DNA of 64,000 nucleotides, from NCBI RefSeq assembly GCF_020404845.1, contig NZ_JAIOJZ010000005.1:124001-188000 (forward strand). The letters run 5' to 3'. Of this stretch, positions 1-8,785 are shown in pieces. The notes below the pieces were generated by a model. That model was not told where the DNA came from, ran no database searches, and saw nothing but the letters and a program-made list of their open reading frames with translations. The DNA comes from Streptomyces hyderabadensis. Lineage in GTDB: Bacteria; Actinomycetota; Actinomycetes; Streptomycetales; Streptomycetaceae. A program made the translations under genes and the position numbers. Positions within the stretch are counted from its first letter, which is position 1; every line of letters starts with the position of its first letter.

Positions 1-205
<205 letters not shown>

Positions 206-302
206 CTACCCACGGCCCTTCGGACGCATCCGCCGGGCGACACATGATCACACCATCGCGTGAATCAGCCCGGAATGCGGGAACTTCTCCCCCGGTGCTC
301 CC

Positions 303-1529
303 TCAGCACCTGACCTGGACCAGGGCGTGCGTCCCGCTGGTGCGCCAGCCGCGCTCGCCGCTCGCCTCCAGCGCGGCCTCGGTCTTCGCGTCGAGTCCGG
401 TGACCACGTCGGACTTCAGGGTGCGCAGCGCGGCGACGGCGCCGGGGAAGTACCCGGTGACGTCCGCGAAGGAGGTGGTCGGCGGCCACCACCGGTCGCC
501 CACCAGGCGCCGGTAGTTGAGGTCGCCCTTGAGGACGGTGACGGTGGCCGCGGCGAAGTCCGCGCGCAGGTCGCCGGGCATGTCCGCGTACGGCAGCGGG
601 GCGCAGGAGAAGGGGTGGGCGCGGACGGTGACCCGGCCGTCGGTCAGCGCCGCCCAGAGCCGCTCGCCGTGGGCCGCCGCCGCGCCGCCCGCCGTGACCA
701 GCCGCCGCAGGGCGTCGAGCACGTCGGTGGGCGTGGCGTCCGAGACGTAGTACGGGTACGGCTTGACGTGCAGGACGGCCCGGTCCACGCGGCCCTCGGC
801 GAGGAGGTGCGAGACCAGGAGCAGGTCCGGGACGAGTTCCCGGCCGGCGTTGTCCGCGACGAGGCACAGGGTGGCCGGGCCCCCGTCCGGGGTGCCCGCC
901 CCGGGGACCGGGAGCAGGGACCACAGGGCGTCGCTGTCGTCGGCGACGAGCGCCGCCGCCTCGTCCCCGGTGCCGGTGCCCCGGTCGGAGAGGCGGAAGC
1001 CGAGGTCGGCGCGGTTGCCCCAGAGCGAGCCGTGCAGCAGTGCCCGCCCCCGCTCGTCGGCCGGCATCCGGTCCAGGTCTTCGAGGGCGGCGAGTTCCTG
1101 GTCCGTCTCCGGCGCGTCGAGTTCGGCGAGCTTGGCGGGCCGGAAGGGGTCGACGCCCTGCCATGCGCCGGGGCCGAAGTAGCCGACGGCGTCGAGGAGC
1201 CGGCGGTAGAAGTGGCTCTCGGCCCACAGCCAGGGCACGTCGTACCAGGAGCGGCCGGCGTACGCGTCCATGCCCCACCGCGCCCAGCGGTCCCGGTCCC
1301 GCCCGGTGGGGTCCGCGTCGGCGGGCAGCGGCTCGACCACGCCGTCGGCGCAGCTCGCGAGCAGCGCGTCCAGCGCGTGGCGCCGCGGCGGATCGAGGGG
1401 GAAGGCGTCCCGCACCTGTCGCACGATGGCGGGGTGCCGCTCGGCCAGCACGCCGTGCGGGAAGGAGCCGGGCTCGTCGCCGACGATGACGGGCGCGGGC
1501 ACGAACGGGGTGTCGGGCATGCCCGTCAC
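303..1529 (-). CDS. DUF89 / ARMT1-like damage-control phosphatase
   Basis: A 408-residue protein with the DUF89 hallmarks. An Asp-Asn motif sits in 'LVADNAGRELVPDLLL' (near residue 235) and a Lys-Gly-Asp-Leu-Asn motif in 'VTVLKGDLNYRRL' (near residue 335), followed by 'DRWWPPTTSF'. Family members are metal-dependent phosphatases proposed to remove damaged or surplus phosphometabolites. The eukaryotic ARMT1 branch was first described as a protein-glutamate methyltransferase, an activity that is disputed. Length fits the ARMT1-like branch. It lies 106 bp downstream of the geosmin synthase start on the same strand. The GTG/ATG region at 1529 or the ATG at 1520 (MPDTPF) could start it. The substrate cannot be told from sequence. 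Confidence 0.85.
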   Translation of the reverse strand: MTGMPDTPFVPAPVIVGDEPGSFPHGVLAERHPAIVRQVRDAFPLDPPRRHALDALLASCADGVVEPLPADADPTGRDRDRWARWGMDAYAGRSWYDVPWLWAESHFYRRLLDAVGYFGPGAWQGVDPFRPAKLAELDAPETDQELAALEDLDRMPADERGRALLHGSLWGNRADLGFRLSDRGTGTGDEAAALVADDSDALWSLLPVPGAGTPDGGPATLCLVADNAGRELVPDLLLVSHLLAEGRVDRAVLHVKPYPYYVSDATPTDVLDALRRLVTAGGAAAAHGERLWAALTDGRVTVRAHPFSCAPLPYADMPGDLRADFAAATVTVLKGDLNYRRLVGDRWWPPTTSFADVTGYFPGAVAALRTLKSDVVTGLDAKTEAALEASGERGWRTSGTHALVQVRC

Positions 1530-1563
1530 CGTACCGGTCGGTGCGGGTCCGCCACCGTACCGG

Positions 1564-2211
1564 TCAGGGCGTGCCCGTCTCCCGTTCCAGGCGGGCCGCG
1601 AGGGTGAGATAGCGGGCGCGGCGGGTCACCGGGACCATGCCGCGGATCAGGATGTACCACATCTCGGCGAGGCGGCGCGGCTGGCGCCCGGCCGGTTCGA
1701 GAGTGCCGCTCACCACGCGGGTGCCGACGACGGAGCAGACGAGGGTGTGGGCGACCGAGTCGACGTCGATGTCCGGATGCACGTCGGACTGGCGTACGGC
1801 GTTCAGCAGCCGGGACGTGGCTATCTCCCGCCACTCGGTGAAGGGGTGCGGCAGCGGCGGCCGCACCGGCACCCCCGCGGTGGCGAGCCGCAGCCCGGCC
1901 CGCAGCACCGGCCCCTCCTCGCAGAGCCGGGCCATGCCGAAGGTGAGGCGCATCAGCGCCTCCAGCGAGGAGTAGCCCCGCCCGTCCAGGTCCTGCGCCA
2001 GCCGCCGCGAGGTACGGGACTGGATCTCCATGATGGCGTGCGCCAGGTCTTCCTTCGCCGCGAAGTGGAAGTACAGGGCGCCCTTGGTGACCCCGGCGTG
2101 GGCGACGATCTCGCTCAGGCTGGTCGACTCGTAGCCGTACCGGTCGAACAGGTCGGCCGCCGCACCGACGATCGTCGCGCGGGTCTGCTCGGCGCGTAGC
2201 TGCCTCGCCAT
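1564..2211 (-). CDS. cprB: TetR-family gamma-butyrolactone receptor homologue (CprB-like)
   Basis: A 215-residue one-component regulator. The N-terminal helix-turn-helix (about residues 8-55) contains 'DRYGYESTSLSEIVAHAGVT' and 'KGALYFHFAAKEDLAHAI', typical of the ArpA/ScbR/CprB group. The C-terminal ligand pocket contains the conserved 'WREIATSRLL' and 'AEMWYILIRG' segments that hold the tryptophan used for butyrolactone recognition. It closely resembles my memory of S. coelicolor CprB, including its 215-residue length. Such proteins repress target operators, often their own, until a hormone-like ligand releases them. It is divergent from the sugar-binding lipoprotein across a 344-bp intergenic region. 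No scbA/afsA-type synthase is adjacent, so it looks like an orphan receptor. Confidence 0.9.
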   Translation of the reverse strand: MARQLRAEQTRATIVGAAADLFDRYGYESTSLSEIVAHAGVTKGALYFHFAAKEDLAHAIMEIQSRTSRRLAQDLDGRGYSSLEALMRLTFGMARLCEEGPVLRAGLRLATAGVPVRPPLPHPFTEWREIATSRLLNAVRQSDVHPDIDVDSVAHTLVCSVVGTRVVSGTLEPAGRQPRRLAEMWYILIRGMVPVTRRARYLTLAARLERETGTP

Positions 2212-2555
2212 CGGCTGAACTCTCCTGGGCTGGAACTCGACAGACCGTGTCGCCTGCTCACCCCCTGTACACGATAACTCACGGACTAACTGCCCATCAG
2301 ATCAACCCCCGTGGAACCGCCGCACACCGCCGGGCATACCGCCCGGCATTCCGCTTCGGCCCGCTTTCGCCGTCCCGTTCATCACGATGCGGCACCGACA
2401 ACTCACAGCAGTTCGCTGGTCACTTGACTACCAGCGGTCACACACGGTTTGCTCCGGCCAGGCGAGTTTCACCCGGTTGGCGCACTGACCCGCGGCTCCG
2501 GGCCGTCCCGCCCCGTTCCTCCTGCTCGGCCGCACAGCGAGGTGCCCCCGCCCCC
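2212..2555. promoter_or_regulatory. Divergent intergenic region between cprB-like and sugar-binding lipoprotein genes
   Basis: 344 bp with no convincing gene. The reading frame that crosses it is an upstream extension of the lipoprotein ORF and lacks a signal peptide. An inverted repeat, CGCTGGT-N9-ACCAGCG, lies at 2414-2436. A TTGACT hexamer (2424-2429) lies inside it and could serve as a -35 for the lipoprotein, although no good -10 follows. I looked for a CprB/ArpA-type operator near the cprB start and found nothing convincing by eye. Confidence 0.45.
2414..2436. promoter_or_regulatory. Candidate operator: 7-bp inverted repeat with 9-bp spacer
   Basis: CGCTGGT (2414-2420) and ACCAGCG (2430-2436) are perfect complements. 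The repeat spans a TTGACT sequence about 125 bp upstream of the lipoprotein start, which suits repression by a sugar-responsive regulator. No regulator is encoded beside it other than the cprB-like gene. Confidence 0.35.
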
Positions 2556-3569
2556 ATGAGTACAGCTCCCCCGCCCACCCACTCCCCCGGCCCCCTGCGC
2601 ACCGCGGCCCTCGCCGCGGCCGTCTGTCTGCTGGTGGCCGGCTGCTCCGCCCTCGGCGGGGACGAGGACGGCTCGGCGGCGGACGCCGCGGGCGGGTCCG
2701 GCGGCGACCGGATGAAGATCGTCATGGTGACCCACGGCGGTGAGGGCGACGCCTTCTGGGACCGGGTGCGCAAGGGCGCCGAGGCGGCGGCCGCCAAGGA
2801 CGGCGTCGACCTGACCTACGCCGGTGACGCCGACACCGCCGACCAGGCCGACCTGGTGCGGGACGCGGTCCGCGACAAGGCCGACGGCATCGCCGTGACC
2901 CTGGCCAAACCGCAGGCGATGAAGGCGCCGGTCGCCGAGGCCAAGGCGGCCGGGATCCCCGTGGTCGGCCTCAACTCCGGCATGGACGCCTGGCGTTCCA
3001 CCGGGCTCCTGGAGTACTTCGGGCAGGACGAGAGCGTCGCGGGCCGGGCCGTCGGCGACAAGCTGAACGCCCTCAAGGCCAAGCACGCCCTGTGCGTCAT
3101 CCACGAGCGCGGCAACGTCGCCCTGGAGGCCCGCTGCGCCGGCGTGAAGAAGACCTTCGGGGGCGAGACCGAGATGCTCTACGTCGAGGGCACCGACATG
3201 AAGGCGGTCGGCGCGGCCGTCACGGCGCGACTGCGGCAGGACCCCGGGATCGACGAAGTCGTCATGAACGGCGCGGCGTTCGCCCTCACCGCGGTCGAGT
3301 CGGTCGACGAGGCGGGCAGCAGCGCACACGTCGCCACCTTCGACCTCGACAACGACCTCGTCGCCGCCGTCAAACGCGGGGACGTCCAGTTCGCGGTCGA
3401 CCAGCAGCCGTATCTGCAGGGCTACCTCGCCGTGGACGCGCTCTGGCTGTACCGCACCAACGGCAACGTCAGCGGCGGCGGGGTGGCCCCCGTGCTGACC
3501 GGTCCCGCGTTCGTGACCCGGACCAACGCCGACTCGGTCGCGAAGTTCGCCGCGGGCGGCACCCGGTGA
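2556..3569 (+). CDS. Sugar ABC transporter substrate-binding lipoprotein
   Basis: The ATG at 2556 gives a 337-residue protein with a lipoprotein signal: a hydrophobic stretch 'AALAAAVCLLVAGC' ending in a lipobox (LVAG|C) near residue 30. The rest is a periplasmic-binding-protein type-1 fold of the ribose/xylose type: 'MKIVMVTHGGEGDAFWDRVR', '...AVTLAKPQAMKAPVAEAKAAGIPVVGLNSG', and C-terminal 'QQPYLQGYLAVDALWLY'. It probably captures a monosaccharide or similar ligand at the outer face of the membrane. No permease or ATPase gene adjoins it, so it may be an orphan binding protein or a sensor partner; the conservon starts 71 bp downstream. The ORF is open to 2247, but only the 2556 start yields a signal peptide. 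Confidence 0.87.
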   Translation: MSTAPPPTHSPGPLRTAALAAAVCLLVAGCSALGGDEDGSAADAAGGSGGDRMKIVMVTHGGEGDAFWDRVRKGAEAAAAKDGVDLTYAGDADTADQADLVRDAVRDKADGIAVTLAKPQAMKAPVAEAKAAGIPVVGLNSGMDAWRSTGLLEYFGQDESVAGRAVGDKLNALKAKHALCVIHERGNVALEARCAGVKKTFGGETEMLYVEGTDMKAVGAAVTARLRQDPGIDEVVMNGAAFALTAVESVDEAGSSAHVATFDLDNDLVAAVKRGDVQFAVDQQPYLQGYLAVDALWLYRTNGNVSGGGVAPVLTGPAFVTRTNADSVAKFAAGGTR

Positions 3570-3640
3570 CCGGACGACCCGGCGGCCGTCGGCGTCCCCG
3601 CACTCCTGCCGCCCTCTCCCGCTGACCGCCTAGGACGACG

Positions 3641-6358
3641 ATGTCTGCTCGCAAGACACGCAAGACGGACCAGACAAGCAGGACAAGCACGACAGACGGC
3701 ATAAGCAGCACAGGCAGTACAGCAAGGACGGGCAGGACCCGGACGGCACGGCGGACGGGTGGTACCCGGCGCCGCCTCGGCTCCATACGCCTGTCGCTGA
3801 TCCTCCTGGCCCTGGTGCCCGGCGTCACCCTCGCGGCCGTGTGGGGCGTCACCACGATCCAGATGTTCTCGGAGGGCCTGCGGCTGCGGGCGCAGACGGA
3901 GTTGAGCCGCGACACCGGCGCCATGGGCACCGAGACGGCGCTCGCCCTGCAGAAGGAGCGCAGCCTGTCCGCCGCCCGGCTGGCCGACCCGGACGGCGAC
4001 CGGTCGGCACTGGACGCGCAGCGCAGGAAGACGGACCAGGCGGTCGCCCAGCTCGCGGACCAGTCCGGCGCCATCGAGAGCGCGCCCGACCGGGTCTCGG
4101 ACCGGATGTACTCGGTGCTCGGCTCGGTGGGCAGCCTGGAGTACTACCGCAACCAGGTGGACGACCCCAGCGACATCACCCCCGAGCAGGCGCTCGACCA
4201 GTACACCGCGATCGTCGACGACCAGATCCACGCCTTCCAGGAGCTGTCCCAGGTCGACGACGGCGACCTCACCTCGCAGGCCGGTCCGCTGGTCGCCCTC
4301 GAACACGCCGCCGAGCTGGTCTCCCAGGAGGACGCGCGGCTCACCCTGGCCTGGCCGTCCGACCGGATGGACGAGGCGGCGTGGGAGCAGTTCGCCCAGC
4401 TGGTCCACACCCGGCGCTGGCTCGTCCAGGACCAGATCATCCCCTCGGTGAGCGGCAGCGCCAAGACGCAGACCGAACGCATCCTCGCCAGCCCCGAGTG
4501 GAAGACCCTCCAGAGCGTCGAGGACCAGGTGCTGGCGGCCCGTGCGGCGGACGGAGAGGACCGGATCGACCTGCCGGACCTGCGACAGCGGTGGGCCCCG
4601 GCCATGGCGAAGGTCTCCGAGCAGTACGCGCAGCTGATCCGGCAGCAGACGGACGGGCTGCTGGACCGCAGCGCGGACGAGGCGAGCGGGCTGCTGCTGA
4701 AGGCGGCCGTCCTCAGTGCGGGCGGACTGATCGCCCTGCTGCTGTGCATCGTGATGTCCTGGCGCATCACCCGCTCGCTCTCCCGGCGGCTGCGCGGACT
4801 GCGGCTGGCCACCCTGAGCCTGGCCGAGGAGCGGCTGCCCGACGTGGTGGCCCGGCTGGAGCGGGGCGAGACGGTCGACGTGGAGTCCGCGACCCCGCCG
4901 CTGGACTACGGGCGGGACGAACTCGGCCAGGTGGCGCAGGCGTTCAACACGGCGCAGCGCACCGCCGTGCACACCGCCGTCGAACTCGCCGACACCCGGC
5001 GCGGTTTCCAGAAGGTCATCCTGGGCATCGCGCGGCAGAGCCAGAACCTCGTCAACATGCAGCTCGGCAAGCTGGACGCACTGGAGCGCGAGCACACGGA
5101 CCCCGAGATCCTCAAGGGCCTGTACGAACTGGACTCCACGGCCAGCCAGTTGCGGCGCTACGAGGAGAACCTCGTCATCATCAGCGGTGAGCAGCCCCGG
5201 CGCACCTGGCGGGAGCCCGTGTCGCTGGTCGACATCCTGCGCAGCGCCGTGGGCGAGGTCGCCGAGTACCAGCGGGTGGAGCTGCACGCCGACGAGGACG
5301 TGGCCCTCGCCCCGCCCGCGGTGGCCGACGTGATCCACCTGCTGGCCGAGCTGATCGACAACGCGACCGCGTACTCCCCCGCGCCCAACCCGGTCGGGGT
5401 GCGGGCGGCGCTGGTGGCCAAGGGCCTGGCCGTCGAGATCGAGGACCGCGGGCTCGGCATGTCGGAGGAGGACTACGCGTCGTTCAACGCACAACTGGCG
5501 GTGGCTCCGCAGTTCGACGTGGTGGCGCTCGCCGACGACCTGCGGCTCGGCATGTTCGTCGTCGCCCGCCTCGCGCACCGGCACGGCATCACCGTCACGC
5601 TGCGCTCCTCGCCGTACGGCGGGACCACGGCGATCGTGCTGATCCCGCACGACATCGTGGTGCGCGAGCCGGTCGGCGGCGCGGACGGCACCGGCGTCAC
5701 CGCGGCCGGCGTGCCGGCCCGCCGGGTGGCCGGGGCATCCGGAGCCAACGGGGCCACGGCACGCACCTCTGCCGACCGGGCCGTGCCCGTCGCCCCCGCC
5801 GGTCCCGGCCCCTCGGCCGACCCGGCCACCGCCGCCCCGTCCGGCCGGTCCGACCCGGCCGCCTCCGCCACGCCGGCCGCCCCGTCCGGGCAGTCCGCCG
5901 CGGCCTCGGGGCCGGAAGGGGGTCCGTCCGGCGGGCCGGAGGGGCCGTCGCGGCCCGTGCGGTCGTCCCGGCCCGCGCCTCCGAGCCGCTCCGCGGTCGC
6001 GGCGGGCACCTCCGCCGGCACCGCGCCCGACCGGCCCTCCGGCGAGCGCGGCGGCCTGGCGCCGCTGCCCCGCCGGGTGCCGCAGACCAGCCTCGCCGCC
6101 GAGCTGCGCGACGAGGACCCGGGCGGCCGCCGGGACGGCTCGGCGGGCGCGTCCGACGACGACTACGCCGACTTCACGGCGGAGCGCGCCGCCTCGTCCC
6201 TCGCCGGTTTCCAGCGCGGCACGCTGCGAGCCCAAGCCGATGAGGACACCGGCGACGCGGAGAACGCCGACACGGGCACCGACGGGCACGTGTTCACCTC
6301 CGCCGCCCCCACGACCCCGACCGCCGACCGCCGACCGCCGACGAAGGACACGCGATGA
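3641..6358 (+). CDS. cvnA: CvnA-type sensor histidine kinase-like protein of a conservon
   Basis: A 905-residue membrane protein. After a basic, Thr/Ser/Arg-rich leader (1-48) comes a transmembrane helix ('LSLILLALVPGVTLAAVWGV', about 50-70). An extracytoplasmic nitrate/nitrite-sensing-type helical domain follows, then a second membrane helix (about 350-374), a HAMP segment and a GHKL ATPase domain. The ATPase has an N box 'ELIDNATAYSP' (about 570-580), a G1 box 'EDRGLGM' and a late 'YGGTTAIVLIP'. A classical HisKA H-box is not obvious, as in other CvnA proteins. Residues from about 690 on form a Pro/Ala/Gly-rich disordered tail. It overlaps cvnB by 4 bp. By family knowledge CvnA-D form a membrane complex likened to a eukaryotic G-protein-coupled receptor system. 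Confidence 0.9.
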   Translation: MSARKTRKTDQTSRTSTTDGISSTGSTARTGRTRTARRTGGTRRRLGSIRLSLILLALVPGVTLAAVWGVTTIQMFSEGLRLRAQTELSRDTGAMGTETALALQKERSLSAARLADPDGDRSALDAQRRKTDQAVAQLADQSGAIESAPDRVSDRMYSVLGSVGSLEYYRNQVDDPSDITPEQALDQYTAIVDDQIHAFQELSQVDDGDLTSQAGPLVALEHAAELVSQEDARLTLAWPSDRMDEAAWEQFAQLVHTRRWLVQDQIIPSVSGSAKTQTERILASPEWKTLQSVEDQVLAARAADGEDRIDLPDLRQRWAPAMAKVSEQYAQLIRQQTDGLLDRSADEASGLLLKAAVLSAGGLIALLLCIVMSWRITRSLSRRLRGLRLATLSLAEERLPDVVARLERGETVDVESATPPLDYGRDELGQVAQAFNTAQRTAVHTAVELADTRRGFQKVILGIARQSQNLVNMQLGKLDALEREHTDPEILKGLYELDSTASQLRRYEENLVIISGEQPRRTWREPVSLVDILRSAVGEVAEYQRVELHADEDVALAPPAVADVIHLLAELIDNATAYSPAPNPVGVRAALVAKGLAVEIEDRGLGMSEEDYASFNAQLAVAPQFDVVALADDLRLGMFVVARLAHRHGITVTLRSSPYGGTTAIVLIPHDIVVREPVGGADGTGVTAAGVPARRVAGASGANGATARTSADRAVPVAPAGPGPSADPATAAPSGRSDPAASATPAAPSGQSAAASGPEGGPSGGPEGPSRPVRSSRPAPPSRSAVAAGTSAGTAPDRPSGERGGLAPLPRRVPQTSLAAELRDEDPGGRRDGSAGASDDDYADFTAERAASSLAGFQRGTLRAQADEDTGDAENADTGTDGHVFTSAAPTTPTADRRPPTKDTR

Positions 6359-6774
6359 CCCGACCCTCCCCCGCCACCCACACCGAGCTGGACCAGTTGC
6401 TCACCGGACTCGTGGAGCGGGTCGCCGACGTGAACCAGGCGGTGGTGCTCTCCGAGGACGGACTGGTCGTCAGCAAGTCCACCGGGTTCCTGCGGGACGA
6501 CGCCGAGCGGCTGGCGGCGACCGCGTCGGGCCTGATGAGCCTGAGCAAGGGCGTCAGCATGGACTTCCGGGGCGGCCCGGTGCGCCAGGCGCTCATCGAG
6601 ATGGCCAACAGCTATCTGATACTCACCTCCGCGGGCCCCGGCGCGCACCTGGTCGTGCTCACCGGGCCGAACGCCGACGTCGGCGTGGTCGCGTACCAGA
6701 TGAACATGCTGGTGAAGAAGATCGGCGAGCACCTGAGCGCGGCACCGCGGGCCACCGCCGGCCCCGGCGAGTGA
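6355..6774 (+). CDS. cvnB: CvnB-type roadblock/LC7 domain protein
   Basis: A 139-residue protein made of one roadblock/LC7 (longin-like) domain: 'LDQLLTGLVERVADVNQAVV', 'SEDGLVVSKSTG', 'RLAATASGLMSLSKGVS' and 'YQMNMLVKKIGEHL'. In mglB-like and conservon systems this fold dimerises and regulates the partner small GTPase. The ATG overlaps the cvnA stop (ATGA), so translation is probably coupled. Length and content are standard for the family. Confidence 0.92.
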   Translation: MTRPSPATHTELDQLLTGLVERVADVNQAVVLSEDGLVVSKSTGFLRDDAERLAATASGLMSLSKGVSMDFRGGPVRQALIEMANSYLILTSAGPGAHLVVLTGPNADVGVVAYQMNMLVKKIGEHLSAAPRATAGPGE

Positions 6775-6775
6775 C

Positions 6776-7135
6776 GTGACCGGAGGCGACGCGGGGGGCC
6801 GGCTGGTGCGGCCGTTCACCCTGACCGGCGGCCGGACCCGGCCCAGCCGCGCCGACTTCACCCTCATCACGACGGTGACCGCCGTCGACCCGCAGCCCGC
6901 CCGGGCGGCCCGGCCGCAGCCCGAGCACCTGCGGATCCTGCGGCTGTGCGCCCGGCCGGTCGCCGTGGCGGAGATCGCGGCCCGGCTCGACCTTCCGGTG
7001 AGCGTGGTCGTCATCCTGCTCTCGGACCTGCTGGAGGCCGGCCGTGTCACCGCGCGGGCGCCGCACCCCGTCTCCCGCGCCACCGACGACCTGGACCTGC
7101 TGCAGAAAGTGAGGGACGGCCTTGGCCGGCTCTGA
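6776..7135 (+). CDS. cvnC: CvnC-type DUF742 protein
   Basis: A 119-residue DUF742 protein starting at GTG 6776, one base after the cvnB stop. Conserved features include 'GRLVRPFTLTGGRTRPSRAD' (split by the family-typical RPF-TLTGGRT motif) and a winged-helix-like half: 'EHLRILRLCARPVAVAEIAA', 'LPVSVVVILLSDLLEAGRV'. Its biochemical role is unknown. It is always found between the roadblock and GTPase genes of conservons. It overlaps cvnD by 14 bp. Confidence 0.9.
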   Translation: MTGGDAGGRLVRPFTLTGGRTRPSRADFTLITTVTAVDPQPARAARPQPEHLRILRLCARPVAVAEIAARLDLPVSVVVILLSDLLEAGRVTARAPHPVSRATDDLDLLQKVRDGLGRL

Positions 7136-7736
7136 GCGCGTCGCCGAGACGGCGCCCACGGCATCCGCACGCTCCACCGCGCCCGAGGCGGTGAAGATCC
7201 TCATCGCCGGCGGCTTCGGCGTCGGCAAGACCACCATGGTCGGGTCGGTCAGCGAGATCGCCCCGCTGCGCACCGAGGAGCCGCTGACCGCGGCGGGCCT
7301 GGACGTGGACGACCTCGCCGGCATCGAGGAGAAGCGGGCCACGACCGTGGCCCTGGACTTCGGCCGGATCACCATCGGCGGGGACGTGGTGCTGTACCTC
7401 TTCGGCACCCCCGGTCAGCAGCGCTTCTGGTTCATGTGGAACGACCTGGCGATCGGGGCGCTCGGCGCGGTGGTCCTGGTCGACGTGCGCAGGCCCGAGT
7501 CGAGCTTCGCCGCGATCGACTTCTTCGAGCGGCGGGGCATTCCGTTCGTCGTCGCGGTCAACGGCTTCCACGGCCGGCACCCGTACCCGGCCGCGGAGAT
7601 CCGCGAGGCCCTGGCGCTGCCGGAGCACGTCCAGGTGCTGCTGTGCGACGCGCGGGAGCGGACCTCCAGCCGGGACGTCCTCATCGCCCTGATCGACCAG
7701 CTGATCGACGCCGCGACCGGGGCCGCGGCGTCCTGA
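7122..7736 (+). CDS. cvnD: CvnD-type small GTPase / ATP-GTP-binding protein
   Basis: A 204-residue protein with a P-loop 'GGFGVGKTTMVGSVSEI' (near residues 28-44). A switch-like segment 'KRATTVALDFGRI' and 'LYLFGTPGQQRFWFMWNDLA' (DxxG-like: GTPGQ) follow, then an 'AVNGFHG' base-recognition region. It is the MglA/Rab-like GTPase of the conservon and is expected to cycle under control of the CvnB roadblock protein. Translation probably begins at TTG 7122, inside the end of cvnC; no in-frame ATG or GTG lies closer to the P-loop. The operon ends here, with a convergent osmolyte-binding lipoprotein gene starting 12 bp later. Confidence 0.9.
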   Translation: MAGSERVAETAPTASARSTAPEAVKILIAGGFGVGKTTMVGSVSEIAPLRTEEPLTAAGLDVDDLAGIEEKRATTVALDFGRITIGGDVVLYLFGTPGQQRFWFMWNDLAIGALGAVVLVDVRRPESSFAAIDFFERRGIPFVVAVNGFHGRHPYPAAEIREALALPEHVQVLLCDARERTSSRDVLIALIDQLIDAATGAAAS

Positions 7737-7748
7737 CGGCGGCTTCGG

Positions 7749-8711
7749 TCAGCCGAGGCCCGCGGACTTCAGCCACGCCTTGGCGACGTCCAGCGGGTCC
7801 TTCTTGTCCAGCTGGACCTGCGCGTCCAGGTCGAGGAGCGTCTCGGTGTCCAGTTTGGCGGAGACCGCGTTGAGCGTGGCCACGCCCTCCTCGTTCAGCC
7901 CGTCCTTGGTGACCAGCGGGGTCACGTTCGCGTGGCCGAAGAGGTTCTCCGGGTCCTTCAGGACGACGAACTTCTCCTTGACGATGGTCGGGTCGGTGGT
8001 GAAGACGTCCGCCGCCTGCACGTCGTTCTTGGTCAGCGCCGCCTGGGTCAGCGGGCCGCCCGCGTCGAGCGCCTTGAAGGACTTGAACTTCAGGCCGTAC
8101 ACCGACTCCAGGCCCTTGAGCCCCTGCTGGCGCGTCTGGAACTCGGGCGAGCCGCCGATCACCAGCTCGGGCGCGACGTCCTTGAGGTCGGCGAGCGTCG
8201 ACTCGGCGGTGAGGCCGTGCTTCTTCGCCGTCTCGGCGTTGACGCTCACCGAGTCCTTGTTCTCGGCCGGTGACGACTCCAGCAGCGTCAGCTTCTTGTC
8301 GAGCTTGGCCTTCGCCGCCGCGTTCACCTCCTCGACGGACTTCTGCTCGGCCTTCGGGTCGAGGTAGGCGAGCAGCGAGCCGTTGTACTCGGGCAGCACG
8401 GTGACGGAACCGTTCTTCATCATGCCGTACGTCGTCTCGCGGCTGCCGATGTTGTGCTTGTAGGTGACCTTGAGGCCCTTGGCCTTGAGCGCCTCTCCGT
8501 AGATGTCGGCGAGCAGGGTGCTCTCGGCGAAGTTGTTCGAGCCGACGACGACCGTGCCGGCCTCCGCCTTGTCACCCGCGAGGGGGTTGTCGGAGGTGTC
8601 GTCGGAGTCGGAGGAACAGCCCGCGAGCAGCGCCGCGGCGGCGGTGAGCGCGACGGCCGCCGCGCCGGTGTGCCTCGTCCTGGACCTGCTGCTCTTGGCG
8701 GTGGAAGTCAT
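7749..8711 (-). CDS. Glycine betaine/choline-type ABC transporter substrate-binding lipoprotein (OsmF/ProX family)
   Basis: The ATG at 8711 gives 320 residues with a lipoprotein signal 'AAAVALTAAAALLAGC' (lipobox LLAG|C). The mature part matches the OpuAC/OsmF binding-protein fold: 'GTVVVGSNNFAESTLLADIY', 'VTYKHNIGSRETTYGMMKNG', 'VLPEYNGSLLAYL' and 'QAADVFTTDPTIV'. It should bind a quaternary-ammonium osmolyte outside the membrane. It is the last gene of a four-gene minus-strand operon (ATPase, permease, permease, binding protein), with a gap of about 75 bp after the second permease. An upstream in-frame ATG at 8789 would add 26 charged residues before the signal peptide and is unlikely. Confidence 0.92.
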   Translation of the reverse strand: MTSTAKSSRSRTRHTGAAAVALTAAAALLAGCSSDSDDTSDNPLAGDKAEAGTVVVGSNNFAESTLLADIYGEALKAKGLKVTYKHNIGSRETTYGMMKNGSVTVLPEYNGSLLAYLDPKAEQKSVEEVNAAAKAKLDKKLTLLESSPAENKDSVSVNAETAKKHGLTAESTLADLKDVAPELVIGGSPEFQTRQQGLKGLESVYGLKFKSFKALDAGGPLTQAALTKNDVQAADVFTTDPTIVKEKFVVLKDPENLFGHANVTPLVTKDGLNEEGVATLNAVSAKLDTETLLDLDAQVQLDKKDPLDVAKAWLKSAGLG

Positions 8712-8785
8712 CCGTCGATCCAAACGATCCGGTCGCCGGTCAGTCAAGAACGGCCTGGTTACGGTTTCTTGGCCGCCGTGTGGCG

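Noticed and set aside
2212..2300. Gamma-butyrolactone-receptor (ARE-type) operator in front of the cprB-like gene
   Set aside because: No stretch matched the known pseudo-palindromic consensus well enough by eye.
3422..6289. A 955-codon open frame antisense to the cvnA gene
   Set aside because: It mirrors the high-GC third-position pattern of cvnA, has no recognisable domain, and is the usual antisense shadow in Streptomyces DNA.
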